This document shows positions 27,374 to 35,708 of a DNA stretch of 64,000 nt, one piece after another. The position numbers and the translations under genes are program-made. The notes below the pieces were generated by a model, which was given only the letters and a program-made list of their open reading frames with translations, was not told the origin of the DNA and ran no database searches. Each line of letters begins with the position of its first letter. Within the stretch, counting starts at the first letter, position 1. The DNA is from Sphingobium wenxiniae (GTDB lineage: Bacteria; Pseudomonadota; Alphaproteobacteria; Sphingomonadales; Sphingomonadaceae), in contig NZ_VLKK01000004.1 in NCBI RefSeq assembly GCF_007830065.1, forward strand, positions 248,001 through 312,000. Direction: 5' to 3'.

Positions 27374-29374
27374 ATGACCCTTTATTTCCGCGCCCGTGGC
27401 GCGTCGCTCTGCGCGATTGCCTGCGCTCTTTCCGCCGTTCCGGCTTTCGCCGATGAAGCTGATCAACGCATCATCGTCACCGCCAGCCCGATCATAGAAG
27501 AAGCCGCGGCCAAGGTTGCCCGCACCCCTGGCGGCGTGGATGTCATCGCGGCCGAAGACTATCAGGACAAGCTCGCCGTTTCCCTGCGCGATGCACTGAG
27601 TTTCTCGCCCGGCGTCTATACCCAGCCGCGCTTCGGGCAGGAGGTCCGCATCTCGATTCGCGGTTCCGGCATTTCGCGCGGCTATCATATGCGCGGCCTG
27701 ACTCTGTTGCAGGACGGCATCCCGATCAACAGCGCCGACGACAATGGCGATTTCCAGGAACTCGACCCGCAGGTCTTCCAGCATATCGAGGTCTATCGCG
27801 GCGCTAACGCCCTGCGGTTTGGCGGATCGACGCTGGGCGGCGCGATCAACGCGGTGACGCCGACGGGGCAAAGCGCGCCCGGCATCGACATGCGGATCGA
27901 CGGCGGATACTTCGATACGGTGCGCGGCAAGCTGGCCTATGGCTATGCCGATGATCGCGCCGATGCATGGGCCGCCATCACCGCCGACCGATCCGATGGC
28001 GACCGCGATCATGGCAGGCGCAAGGCGCTGCGTTTCAACGGCAATGTCGGCTTTCGCCTCAGCGATACGGTGGAAACTCGCTTCTATGCCAGCGTCCAGA
28101 GCATCCGCCAGAAATTGTCCGGCGCATTGACGGAGGCGGATGCGCTCGACCATCCAGCCAAGGGCAATTTCACCGGCGATCAGGCGCGCAATATCGATTC
28201 GATCCGGCTCCAGAACCGCACCACCGTCCAGATCGATGGCGGCCGGATTGCGTTCGGTGCTTTTTACAACGCCAAGGAACTCTATCACCCCATATATCAG
28301 GTGATCGACCAGAACTCCGAAGATCGCGGCGTCTTTGCCAGCCTCGACTGGGCAGGCGACTTCGCTGGAATGCCGGTGGAAATGGCGCTGGGCACTCAGG
28401 CGCGCTTCGGCAGGACCATCGCCAAGCAGTTCGTCAATAACTCCGGCAAGCGCGCCGCGCCGACCGCCTATGCGATCCAGAAGGCGCAGACGATCAACAG
28501 CTATGGCGAGTTGCGCGTCGCGCCTGTCGCGGACCTGTGGCTGATTGCGGGCGGCCTCTACACCCATGGCGCGCGCAAGATCGACAACCGTTTCCTGCCC
28601 GAACGCAGCGGCAAGGCGGATTTCGACACAATCGCCCCGAAATTCGGCCTGCTCTATGCGCCGGCGAGCACGGTGCAGGTCTATGCGAACTACAGCCGCT
28701 CGGTCGAACTGCCCGGCTTTGGCGAACTCAGCCAGACCCCCTTGGGCGGCGCGCCCGGCTTCACGCCGGTGGGCGCGCAAAAGGCATGGACGGCGGAGAT
28801 CGGCACGCGCGGCCGCATCGGCATCGCGGCATGGGACATCAGCCTCTATCGCGCCACGTTGAAGGGCGAGATGCTGCAATTTTTGCTTGATCCGGACTTT
28901 CCTCCTTTCACCTTCAACGCCGACCGCACCCGGCATCAGGGCATCGAGGCGGGCCTGGACCTGACGCTCGCTTCATGGGCGACGCTGCGGCAGATGTATC
29001 AATATAGCGACTTCCGCTTCCGGCGTGACGCGACCTATGGCGACAATCGCCTGCCGGTGGTGCCGCGTCACTTCTACCGCGCCGAACTGCGGCTGGGCAC
29101 GGATCGTGCCAGCATCTCCCCTTCGGTCGAATGGGCGCCGCAGGGCGCATGGGTCGACTATGCCAACACGAAGAAAGTTGACGGCTATGCCATGCTGAAT
29201 CTCAGCGCGCAGGCGCAGGTGAGGGACGGCGTGACCCTTTTCCTCGACGCCCGCAACCTGACGCAGAAGCGCGCCATCGGAGATATCAGCGCCGTGGTCC
29301 AATATATGGGGCAGGCGAGTTTCTATCCGCTGGAACGCCGCGCTTTCTACGGCGGCGTCCGCGCCCGCTTTTGA
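27374..29374 (+). CDS. TonB-dependent receptor (FecA/copper-type)
   Basis: 666 residues. A signal peptide (about 1-26, ending VPAFADEA) is followed by a TonB box-like region QRIIVTAS, the plug domain (DALSFSPGVYTQPRFGQEVRISIRGSG, GGSTLGGAINAVTP) and a beta-barrel ending in RARF. It imports an iron or other metal complex across the outer membrane. The preceding DUF2946 gene points to copper or a similar metal; this is inference. Intact, unlike the receptor at 58151-59249. Confidence 0.9.
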   Translation: MTLYFRARGASLCAIACALSAVPAFADEADQRIIVTASPIIEEAAAKVARTPGGVDVIAAEDYQDKLAVSLRDALSFSPGVYTQPRFGQEVRISIRGSGISRGYHMRGLTLLQDGIPINSADDNGDFQELDPQVFQHIEVYRGANALRFGGSTLGGAINAVTPTGQSAPGIDMRIDGGYFDTVRGKLAYGYADDRADAWAAITADRSDGDRDHGRRKALRFNGNVGFRLSDTVETRFYASVQSIRQKLSGALTEADALDHPAKGNFTGDQARNIDSIRLQNRTTVQIDGGRIAFGAFYNAKELYHPIYQVIDQNSEDRGVFASLDWAGDFAGMPVEMALGTQARFGRTIAKQFVNNSGKRAAPTAYAIQKAQTINSYGELRVAPVADLWLIAGGLYTHGARKIDNRFLPERSGKADFDTIAPKFGLLYAPASTVQVYANYSRSVELPGFGELSQTPLGGAPGFTPVGAQKAWTAEIGTRGRIGIAAWDISLYRATLKGEMLQFLLDPDFPPFTFNADRTRHQGIEAGLDLTLASWATLRQMYQYSDFRFRRDATYGDNRLPVVPRHFYRAELRLGTDRASISPSVEWAPQGAWVDYANTKKVDGYAMLNLSAQAQVRDGVTLFLDARNLTQKRAIGDISAVVQYMGQASFYPLERRAFYGGVRARF

Positions 29375-29429
29375 GGGATAGGGGGCAGCCGGTTCCCTTT
29401 CCCGCGCGCATCCTTTAGGGGGCATCCCC

Positions 29430-31055
29430 ATGTTGCGCCTTTCGGGACTGAAGCTGCCCCTCGACCACCCGGCCGAGGCGATGCCCGCCGCCATTTGCGA
29501 GCGCTTGCGGATTGCGCCCCACGAGTTGCTGAACCACGTCGTCGTCCGCCGCGGCAATGACGCCCGGCGCAAGAATGCGATCCAGCTTGTCTACACCATC
29601 GACGTCGAACTGGCCGACGAAGCGGTGGTGCTGGAGCGCCTTGCTAAGGATCATGATGTCCGTCTGCGCCCCGACACGGACTATAAATTCGTGGCCGAGG
29701 CGCCCGAAGGCTGGTCCGGCAAGCGCCCCGTCGTCATTGGCGCGGGGCCATGCGGGCTGTTCGCGGGCCTGATCCTCGCGCAGATGGGGTTCCGCCCGAT
29801 CATTCTCGACCGGGGCAAGGTGGTGCGCGAACGCACCAGGGACACATGGGGCCTGTGGCGGCGCGGCGAACTCAATCCCGACAGCAACGTCCAGTTCGGC
29901 GAGGGCGGGGCGGGCACCTTCTCCGACGGCAAGCTCTATTGCCGGGTGAAAGACCCTCGCTTCCTTGGTCGCAAGGTGCTGGAGGAATTTGTCGCGGCGG
30001 GCGCTCCGTCAGATATTCTCACCGAAGCGCATCCCCATATCGGCACCTTCCGCCTCGTCACCATGGTGGAAGCGATGCGCCGCCAGATCGAGGCGCTGGG
30101 CGGAGAATATCGCTGGCAGCACCGCGTCGACGAACTCGAACTGGAGCGACAGGGCGACGGCACGCAGCGCCTGCGCGGCCTGCACCTTCACGACGGCGGT
30201 TTCATCGAAGCGGATCATGTCGTCATGGCGGTCGGCCACAGCGCGCGCCCCACTTTCGAGATGCTGCACCGGCGCGGCGTGCATATCGAACCCAAGCCCT
30301 TTTCCATCGGTGTCCGCATCGAACATCCCCAGAGCTGGATCGACCGCGCCCGCTTCGGCCCGTGCGCGGGGCATCCGGTGCTGGGCGCGGCGGCCTACAG
30401 CCTTGCCCATCACTGCGCCAATGACCGCACGGTCTACAGCTTCTGCATGTGTCCGGGCGGCCGCGTGGTCGCCGCCACGTCGGAGGAAGGGCGCGTCGTC
30501 ACCAACGGCATGAGCCAATATTCGCGCGCCGAATTCAACGCCAATTCCGGCCTCGTCGTCGGCATCGACCCGCAGCGAGACTATCCCGAAGGCCCGCTGG
30601 CGGGCATCGACCTGCAACGGCGGCTGGAATCGCTCGCCTATGTCGCGGGCGGTTCCTCCTACCACGCGCCGGGGCAGACGGTCGGCGATTTCCTGGCGGG
30701 ACGTCCCTCGACCCGCCTTGGCGAAGTCATTCCCTCCTACAAGCCGGGCGTCACCCTGACGGACCTGTCGCTCTGCCTGCCCGATTTCGTGTTGGAGGCG
30801 TTTCGCGAGGCGCTTCCCGTCTTCGGTCGCCAGATCGCCCATTACGACCATCCCGATGCCGTCATGACCGGCGTGGAAACCCGCACATCTTCCCCCATCC
30901 GCATTACGCGGGGCGGGGATTTCCAGAGCCTCAACGTCGCGGGCCTCTATCCGGCGGGCGAGGGGGCGGGCTATGCGGGCGGCATCCTCTCCGCCGCCAT
31001 CGACGGCATCAAGGTCGCCGAAGCGGTCGCCCTGCGCATCGCGGCCGGTCAATAG
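29430..31055 (+). CDS. FAD-dependent dehydrogenase (NAD(FAD)-utilizing type)
   Basis: 541 residues. A 95-residue N-terminal domain (HELLNHVVVRRGNDARRKNAIQLVYTIDVEL) precedes the FAD Rossmann motif VVIGAGPCGLFAGLIL. The conserved NVQFGEGGAGTFSDGKL and GEGAGYAGGILSAAIDGIKVAEAVA motifs identify the COG2509-type family. The exact reaction is unknown. It stands alone, and its last bases overlap the DUF2279 remnant on the other strand. Confidence 0.88.
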   Translation: MLRLSGLKLPLDHPAEAMPAAICERLRIAPHELLNHVVVRRGNDARRKNAIQLVYTIDVELADEAVVLERLAKDHDVRLRPDTDYKFVAEAPEGWSGKRPVVIGAGPCGLFAGLILAQMGFRPIILDRGKVVRERTRDTWGLWRRGELNPDSNVQFGEGGAGTFSDGKLYCRVKDPRFLGRKVLEEFVAAGAPSDILTEAHPHIGTFRLVTMVEAMRRQIEALGGEYRWQHRVDELELERQGDGTQRLRGLHLHDGGFIEADHVVMAVGHSARPTFEMLHRRGVHIEPKPFSIGVRIEHPQSWIDRARFGPCAGHPVLGAAAYSLAHHCANDRTVYSFCMCPGGRVVAATSEEGRVVTNGMSQYSRAEFNANSGLVVGIDPQRDYPEGPLAGIDLQRRLESLAYVAGGSSYHAPGQTVGDFLAGRPSTRLGEVIPSYKPGVTLTDLSLCLPDFVLEAFREALPVFGRQIAHYDHPDAVMTGVETRTSSPIRITRGGDFQSLNVAGLYPAGEGAGYAGGILSAAIDGIKVAEAVALRIAAGQ

Positions 31056-31350
31056 TCATAGACGGCGGTGTAGGGCATCTGAAAATAGTTGAGGCCGCTG
31101 CCGACCGCCTGGCTACGCGCGAACGGCTGTTCTTGAAAAACAGGTCCTTGATGTTGAGGCTGACGCCGAAAAATATGTCGCGCTTGGGGATGATCCCGGC
31201 GGCGTGGTCGGCATTGGTGAAATCCTTGCCGCGATAGCCGACCTGTAGCTCGACGAAGCGCAACGGGCTGTCGTGCAGGCCCCTCGATCCGGCCAGTTCC
31301 AGCGCCAGCACGGCCATATTCAAGGTAAGGAGTGGCGTTTGCGCGGCGTT
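31049..31350 (-). pseudogene. DUF2279-type gene remnant, 5'-truncated and frameshifted
   Basis: Reading minus from about 31320, one frame gives LALELAGSRGLHDSPLRFVELQVGYRGKDFTNADHAAGIIPKRDIFFGVSLNIKDLFF. The continuation VGSGLNYFQMPYTAVYDY to the stop at 31049 is in another frame, with the shift near 31130. Together they are the C-terminal end of a DUF2279-type lipoprotein. The N-terminal part and start are missing. Confidence 0.6.
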
Positions 31351-31401
31351 CGACAGAGTGGTGGGATTTTGCTTGCCCGGACTGCGCGATAGAATTGATG
31401 C

Positions 31402-31746
31402 ATGGGTAGCGTGGAATGGTTTCCAATCGAAGATATGCCGGTCGAGTTGAAGGACGGCCGCGATCTTCTGTTCTGGAAGGATGGTCATCCGGCCGTTGCT
31501 TCTTGGGATCGTTTTTTGGCGGATAACGGCAATTGGGAGTATGACTGGGCTACGCTGGAGGGCGATCACTTCGGCGGTGCTACCTATTTCGCTGAGATCA
31601 ACAAACCTCAGCGAATGAAAATATCCCGGCGTTTTCGGGGAAGGCAACCCCGGTCCCGCCGCGAGATTGTAGAAAATGGCAGGAAGCAGCCATTCCGCCA
31701 GCGTCAGGGAAAAGGTCGATACCCCATCCGTTCGCCCCGTCCCTGA
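31402..31746 (+). CDS. small phage/plasmid-type protein (DUF551-like), C-terminus doubtful
   Basis: The first 70 residues (WFPIEDMPVELKDGRDLLFWKDGHPAVASWDRF ... GGATYFAEINKP) resemble short mobile-element proteins of the DUF551 type, which normally end at about that point. The remaining 44 residues are Arg-rich and look like read-through of noncoding sequence. The base composition is AT-richer than the flanking core genes. I regard it as a decayed mobile-DNA gene at the border of the island. Confidence 0.45.
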   Translation: MGSVEWFPIEDMPVELKDGRDLLFWKDGHPAVASWDRFLADNGNWEYDWATLEGDHFGGATYFAEINKPQRMKISRRFRGRQPRSRREIVENGRKQPFRQRQGKGRYPIRSPRP

Positions 31747-32078
31747 ACTCTACGCCTTGCGATCGGTCCAAGCGCCGCGCCCGGAGACAGGGAAGCCCGT
31801 AAGCAGCCTCGCTCGCATGGGCGGAACCCCTGAAACAGCGGTCCAAAGGCCCTTATGTCAAGGGCCAGGCCCGGCGTGAGGGAGAAGCCGAGTGGAAGGC
31901 TTTTCCGTCGCAAGCGGCGTGAAGCTTGGTAATGTCTGCTCCATGTTGCATGGCGCTGCCGGGAATGCGCAGAAATACCTGGACATTGGCGGAAATCCGC
32001 AGAAGCCGCATGTCATGCGAGGATGTAGCAAATCCGGCCTTCGAAATTGCCTAAGATAATATTTTATTGAGGAAGTTT
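31747..32078. other. gene-free stretch before the island
   Basis: No convincing gene, terminator or repeat is seen here. Open frames on either strand lack family-like sequence. It joins the decayed fragments at 31.05-31.75 kb to the tRNA fragment that marks the island end. Confidence 0.4.
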
Positions 32079-32127
32079 TGGATGCCCGACGAGGATTCGA
32101 ACCTCGATTGACGGAGTCAGAGTCCGC
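32079..32127 (-). other. 3' fragment of tRNA-Gln(CTG): probable attachment site
   Basis: On the minus strand, 32127 to 32111 folds as an anticodon arm (GCGGA, loop CTCTGAC, TCCGT) with anticodon CTG. Next come a four-base variable loop, a perfect T arm (CGAGG TTCGAAT CCTCG reading) at 32106-32090, the 3' acceptor strand TCGGGCA at 32089-32083, one base and CCA. The D arm and 5' acceptor strand TGCCCGA are absent. Tyrosine recombinases commonly use tRNA 3' ends, and an integrase gene reads toward this point, so I read it as the left attachment site. Confidence 0.75.
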
Positions 32128-32162
32128 AATAACCCCTAGGTTTTCTGCGGTTTTTGGCTTCC

Positions 32163-32181
32163 ATGTGCCATTCATGTGCCA
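32163..32181. repeat. direct repeat next to the tRNA fragment
   Basis: ATGTGCCA occurs twice (32163-32170 and 32174-32181), starts 11 bases apart, 36 bases inside the tRNA fragment. Spacing of one helical turn and position suit integrase arm-type or excisionase sites. Confidence 0.35.
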
Positions 32182-32231
32182 TCGGCTCAGCCGATCCCCC
32201 GCATATGACGCGCCATTCCGTCAAGCGATGA

Positions 32232-32259
32232 TTGACACTTGGCTGTCAAGTGATACATT
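32232..32259 (+). promoter_or_regulatory. higBA promoter with overlapping operator
   Basis: TTGACA (32232-32237) and TACATT (32254-32259) are 16 bp apart. An inverted repeat CACTTG-N5-CAAGTG (32236-32252) fills the spacer, the expected place for a HigA operator. Predicted initiation falls on or next to the higB ATG at 32266, so the transcript may be leaderless. Confidence 0.55.
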
Positions 32260-32265
32260 ACGTCC

Positions 32266-32553
32266 ATGGAAATCGAGAGTATCAACCACAAGGCGCTGAG
32301 GAGCCTTTACCTTGAGGGTAAGGAGAAAGGCTTGATCGAGCCGCTGCGCCTCAAAAAGATGCTTTCGTTCATTACGCTGGCGGCTTCACTGGACGAATTG
32401 CAAGTCCCGCCGAACTATAAACTGCACCAGCTAACCGGAGATCGTGCTGGCACATGGTCAATGTGGGTCACGCGCAATTGGCGGATGACGTTTCAGATTA
32501 ACGATGATGGCGCGATCATTGAGATGGATTTGGAGGACTATCATGGGTCTTAA
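32266..32553 (+). CDS. higB: HigB/RelE-family toxin
   Basis: 95 residues, the HigB size. The C-terminal GDRAGTWSMWVTRNWRMTFQINDDGAIIEMDLEDYH carries the conserved Arg and NWRMTF core of ribosome-dependent mRNA endonucleases of the HigB type. It lies upstream of its antitoxin gene, the reversed order typical of higBA. It overlaps higA by 11 bases. It sits at the island edge next to the integrase, where such a module would favour retention of the element. Confidence 0.9.
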   Translation: MEIESINHKALRSLYLEGKEKGLIEPLRLKKMLSFITLAASLDELQVPPNYKLHQLTGDRAGTWSMWVTRNWRMTFQINDDGAIIEMDLEDYHGS

Positions 32554-32842
32554 GATGCACCCCTCGCTATACGTTCACCCCGGCGATTGGCTGAAGACTG
32601 AGATCGTTGAGCCTCACGGGGTCACTGTGACGGCTTTGGCCGAGCATTTCGGTGTATCGCGTCAGGCGCTCAGCGCGTTGCTGAACGGCCATGCGGCACT
32701 ATCCGCCGATATGGCTATCCGCTTTGAAAATGCGTTCGGCGTTAAGGCTGATACGATGTTGCGGATGCAGACCGCCTATGATTTGGCCCGCGCTCGCGAG
32801 CATGAGGCTGATCTGGCGGTTTCGAGCCTGATTGCGGCCTAG
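32543..32842 (+). CDS. higA: HigA-family antitoxin
   Basis: 99 residues from ATG 32543. The helix-turn-helix VTALAEHFGVSRQALSALLNGHAALSADMAIRFENAFG is the VapI/HigA signature, after the typical MHPSLYVHPGDWLK start. It neutralises HigB and represses the operon. Its stop overlaps the convergent integrase stop by four bases. Confidence 0.92.
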   Translation: MGLKMHPSLYVHPGDWLKTEIVEPHGVTVTALAEHFGVSRQALSALLNGHAALSADMAIRFENAFGVKADTMLRMQTAYDLARAREHEADLAVSSLIAA

Positions 32843-34014
32843 CCGATTAACTCGCGTTCGATGGCTGCGGCAACGGCGCTGTCTTGGTCGGCCTGATCGA
32901 AAAGATGGCCGTATGTGTCGAACGTGACCTGTATCGATCCGTGCCCCATCCACTTCTGGACGCGCTTGGGATTCACCCGCTGTTCGATCCAGAGTGAGGC
33001 GGCGGCGTGGCGGAAGTCGTGCAGGGTATAGCGGGGCACCATCACCGGCTGTTCGTGCTTGTCGAGCATTGGCTTGCCGTCGTCGCGTGTCACCATATGG
33101 TGACAGTTGGCGGCGATCTGGACGGCGGCCATGACTTTGCCGTTCATGTATTGATGGCTCATGACCTTGTGGGCGATGGAAGGGAACACAAGCCCGTCAT
33201 CGCTGGCAGGGCAGGCGAGCTTCCACGCCTTTAGCGCGGTGATCGCGGAGTCGGGCAGGGGGATGGTCCTATACCCGGCTTCGGACTTGGGCGGGCCGAT
33301 GATGTTCTTTAGGTCGGCGCGCTGCTCCACCGTGACCGTTCCCGCTTTGAGATCGATGCACCGCCACGGCAAGCCGCGAAGCTCTGAGGCGCGCAATCCG
33401 GCGAAGATGGCGATCAGGGCCAGCGGATGAGCCATCGGCTCTGTGGATGCCTTCGCGGCCTCCAGAATGGCCTTCAATTCGGCTTTGGTCGGAATGATGA
33501 CCTTGGGCTTCTCGCGCTTCGCACGGCGCACCTTTACCCCGGCGACGACATTCTGTGCGACATAGCCCCGGCCCATCGCTTCATTCACGATGGCGGCGAG
33601 GGACCGCAGGACGCGCATGGCCATAGGGCGGGATAGCTTGTCCATAAGCTGATCGCGCCAGCCTTCTGCCATCGGGCGCGTGATCTGCGATAGCTTCCTG
33701 TCGCCACACATGGGCACGATATGCAGGCGCACATGCTGGTCATAGGCTGCGAGGGTGGATGCCTCCAGCTTCTCGCGCTGGCCCCGCTTGATCCAGAGAT
33801 CGGCGGCTTTGGCGATGGTTATTGTCTGCGAATCGGGCGTGTGTGTGCCCTGCGTCACCTGATAGGCCGCTGTCGTTAGCCAGGCATCGGCCTCCTTTTT
33901 GCGCGTGAACTGCTTGCGGCGGCGGTTCCCGGCTTGATCCACATAATCGACCTGCCAGCCCGTCTTTTCGCTGCCGTCCGGGGCGACCCAGCTACGTTTG
34001 CGGATGCTGGTCAT
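32839..34014 (-). CDS. tyrosine-type integrase 1
   Basis: 391 residues from ATG 34014. It has an N-terminal arm-binding region, a SAM-like core-binding domain (ADLWIKRGQREKLEASTLAAYDQHVRLHI) and the catalytic domain with Arg in FAGLRASELRGL, HxxR in LHDFRHAAAS, His in MGHGS and nucleophile Tyr in FDTYGHLF. It reads toward the tRNA-Gln fragment 700 bases away, so it probably catalysed insertion there. It overlaps the regulator gene upstream by 23 bases. Confidence 0.93.
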   Translation of the reverse strand: MTSIRKRSWVAPDGSEKTGWQVDYVDQAGNRRRKQFTRKKEADAWLTTAAYQVTQGTHTPDSQTITIAKAADLWIKRGQREKLEASTLAAYDQHVRLHIVPMCGDRKLSQITRPMAEGWRDQLMDKLSRPMAMRVLRSLAAIVNEAMGRGYVAQNVVAGVKVRRAKREKPKVIIPTKAELKAILEAAKASTEPMAHPLALIAIFAGLRASELRGLPWRCIDLKAGTVTVEQRADLKNIIGPPKSEAGYRTIPLPDSAITALKAWKLACPASDDGLVFPSIAHKVMSHQYMNGKVMAAVQIAANCHHMVTRDDGKPMLDKHEQPVMVPRYTLHDFRHAAASLWIEQRVNPKRVQKWMGHGSIQVTFDTYGHLFDQADQDSAVAAAIERELIG

Positions 34015-34678
34015 TACGCTTCGCCAGAGTTTCGTTAATTGCTCGTGCCCCTTCCTCAATCAACTTGGCTTGCTTTTCGACATTGCTCTGCAATTCCGAG
34101 AATGCTTTTTCTGCATCAATGTTCAAATGTTCCTCCATTCTAAGAAACAGAATGGCGACGAGCGGCCTAAGAAGAATAACAATCCAGCGGTAAAAAACCC
34201 CAATAGTAGGATTGATTGCATCTTGCCCGAAAAATGCTGGCAATTTGCTTACCTCTACAAATTCGAATGCCTCGTAATAATCAATTTCACTTTCTCCATC
34301 CGTCGAGAGGTCGCGCAGAGATTCCGGGGACACGCAGAGCGCAAGCTCATTGGATAAGACTCTGCCGTCGTCAGACTTAAGCTCCCCCGGAGCCGCCGCA
34401 AACAGCATATAAATTCGCGTCTCCAACCAATTTTTTGAAATGAGATCGACTGTCCGCTGAGGCGACACGCCAGCTTGCATGAACTCGATAGCAAGGGCGA
34501 GCTGCATAACCATGTCGAGGTCATACTCTGCGCGTCGGCCCTTCCCGGTATTGCTCCCCCGGGGAAAACCGAGACGCTGGAAATGTCGAAGCCTCGCTTT
34601 GAACGCGCCCTCCGATTCGTCGGCTATCCCGTTCATCGCTGCCAGCAATTTGATTAATTCGGAATAGGTTAGCGTCAC
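33992..34678 (-). CDS. prophage-type HTH regulator with C-terminal hydrophobic segment
   Basis: 228 residues from GTG 34678 (longer starts run into the divergent promoter region). Residues 1-90 (YSELIKLLAAMNGI, GAFKARLRHFQRLGFPRGSNTGKGRRAEYDLDMVMQLALAIEFMQAGVSP) resemble a MerR-like prophage regulator family. Further on there is a hydrophobic stretch FYRWIVILLRPLVAILFLRM, possibly a membrane helix, and a coiled coil at the end. Codons are much AT-richer than in the core genome. It probably controls the divergent AlpA-like operon and is co-transcribed with integrase 1. Confidence 0.6.
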   Translation of the reverse strand: MTLTYSELIKLLAAMNGIADESEGAFKARLRHFQRLGFPRGSNTGKGRRAEYDLDMVMQLALAIEFMQAGVSPQRTVDLISKNWLETRIYMLFAAAPGELKSDDGRVLSNELALCVSPESLRDLSTDGESEIDYYEAFEFVEVSKLPAFFGQDAINPTIGVFYRWIVILLRPLVAILFLRMEEHLNIDAEKAFSELQSNVEKQAKLIEEGARAINETLAKRNDQHPQT

Positions 34679-34779
34679 AGCGGCCTCAAAAACAAAATGT
34701 GGTTTTTTGGTATTGCACGGAATTCGCGGAAAGCCTAATAACACTAACACTAGTTTTTGTGTAGAACGGAGATTGTGCA
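34679..34779. promoter_or_regulatory. divergent control region of the island
   Basis: This 101-bp spacer separates the regulator from the AlpA-like gene. On the minus strand it carries TTCCGTGCAATAC (34722-34710), identical to 13 bases of the palindrome at 39797-39815. It also has tandem ACACTA repeats (around 34741-34751), runs of T and A, and an ACGGAG ribosome-binding site for the gene at 34780. Confidence 0.5.
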
Positions 34780-34962
34780 ATGTTGAGCCAAGACCTCATT
34801 GCGGGGGCCACTGCCGCCGCCACCTATGCGGGCCTCACGCCGCGAGCGATTTACCACCTTGTCGAACAGGGCCACCTCCCTGTGATCCGCAAGGGCAAGC
34901 GCCTGTATTTCCGTAAGTCGGAACTGGAAGCGGCGTTCCGTTCGGAGGCGGTCAATGGCTGA
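34780..34962 (+). CDS. AlpA/excisionase-like helix-turn-helix protein
   Basis: 60 residues. TAAATYAGLTPRAIYHLVEQGHLPVIRKGKRLYFRKSELEAAF is a MerR/AlpA-type winged helix found in excisionases and satellite activators. It is the first rightward gene of the island, preceded by ACGGAG, and is expected to drive excision or the rightward operon. It overlaps the next gene by eight bases. Confidence 0.85.
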   Translation: MLSQDLIAGATAAATYAGLTPRAIYHLVEQGHLPVIRKGKRLYFRKSELEAAFRSEAVNG

Positions 34963-35182
34963 GCGGCCTAAGCTGTCGCTGCTGCGGACTGATCGCCGCA
35001 TCCTCATCACGCAGGAGGGCGGGCAATTTCGCGTCTGCGTCGATCCCGCACCCGATGGCCCGGACCTGACGGCCATCTTCCCGACCTATCGCGCGGCGCG
35101 TGGCAATGCTGGTGGCCTGCGTCTCGTGCATCGCTGGTCGATCATCGACCAGACATGTCCCGGCGAGGGAATGAGCAAGTGA
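34955..35182 (+). CDS. small island protein, unknown
   Basis: 75 residues: RRILITQEGGQFRVCVDPAPDGPDLTAIFPTYRAARGNAGGLRLVHRW. No family is recognised. The overlap with the AlpA-like gene and reading direction support it as real. It could be a small beta-rich regulator. Confidence 0.6.
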   Translation: MAERPKLSLLRTDRRILITQEGGQFRVCVDPAPDGPDLTAIFPTYRAARGNAGGLRLVHRWSIIDQTCPGEGMSK

Positions 35183-35247
35183 AGCAAGCGGTCGAGGGAA
35201 CGGCTGGAACCCGTTCACCCCGACCTGTTCAACTCGGAGCATACCAA

Positions 35248-35496
35248 ATGAACGGAACTGATATAGCAACTAAGGAGGGCGCTGTCGCCCCGACATTCAT
35301 CCGTCCCGACACAATCGACGCTACGGCGCTGCTTGCGTGCATCGAAAGGCACCTTCATCATACTGGCACCTATGCCACCGTTTTCGGGCAGCGTGCCGTC
35401 AATGATCCCAGATTTGTGCATGATCTTCGCAAGGGTCGCCGCGTCACCCGCCGCACCGCTTCGCGTGTCGAATCCTATCTGGCGAAGGGGGCGTGA
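35248..35496 (+). CDS. small HTH-like island protein, copy A
   Basis: 82 residues from ATG 35248, which has CGGAG eight bases before it. The C-terminal part TVFGQRAVNDPRFVHDLRKGRRVTRRTASRVESYL has the pattern of short lambda-repressor-like helix-turn-helix proteins of alphaproteobacterial prophages. It has a clear paralog at 39162-39410 (same RPDTID start, FGxRAVNDP and RTASRxESYLAKGA). It ends next to the following gene, which is also duplicated. Confidence 0.72.
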   Translation: MNGTDIATKEGAVAPTFIRPDTIDATALLACIERHLHHTGTYATVFGQRAVNDPRFVHDLRKGRRVTRRTASRVESYLAKGA

Positions 35497-35498
35497 CC

Positions 35499-35708
35499 AT
35501 GGAGGCGATAGACCACCCCAGCGCGCAGCCCGTGCCCCCTGCTGCTGTCTCCCGCATCCTGTCGCGCTTTTCGCGGACGGAGCTAGAGGGCTTTGTCGCG
35601 GTAGCCATCGATCTGATGGACGTGGCAGACGACGACCCCGATCTTGAGGACGACGACCCCGCTGGCGGCAATGTCGAGGACGAGGGCGAGCGGGAGGAAG
35701 GCGACTGA
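35499..35708 (+). CDS. small acidic island protein, copy A
   Basis: 69 residues from ATG 35499 (a GTG at 35493 overlaps the previous stop). The N-terminal half HPSAQPVPPAAVSRILSRFSRTELEGFVAVAIDLMD is shared with the gene at 39407-39727. The C-terminal half is very acidic (DDDPDLEDDDPAGG). The function is unknown. The last base overlaps the replication gene. Confidence 0.65.
   Translation: MEAIDHPSAQPVPPAAVSRILSRFSRTELEGFVAVAIDLMDVADDDPDLEDDDPAGGNVEDEGEREEGD

Noticed and set aside
31858-32175. 105-residue minus-strand frame spanning the tRNA fragment
   Set aside because: It translates the tRNA-Gln 3' half, a common false call, and has no family-like sequence.
32079-32260. Complete tRNA-Gln gene
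   Set aside because: Only the anticodon arm, T arm and 3' acceptor strand are present; no D arm or TGCCCGA 5' strand lies upstream on the minus strand.
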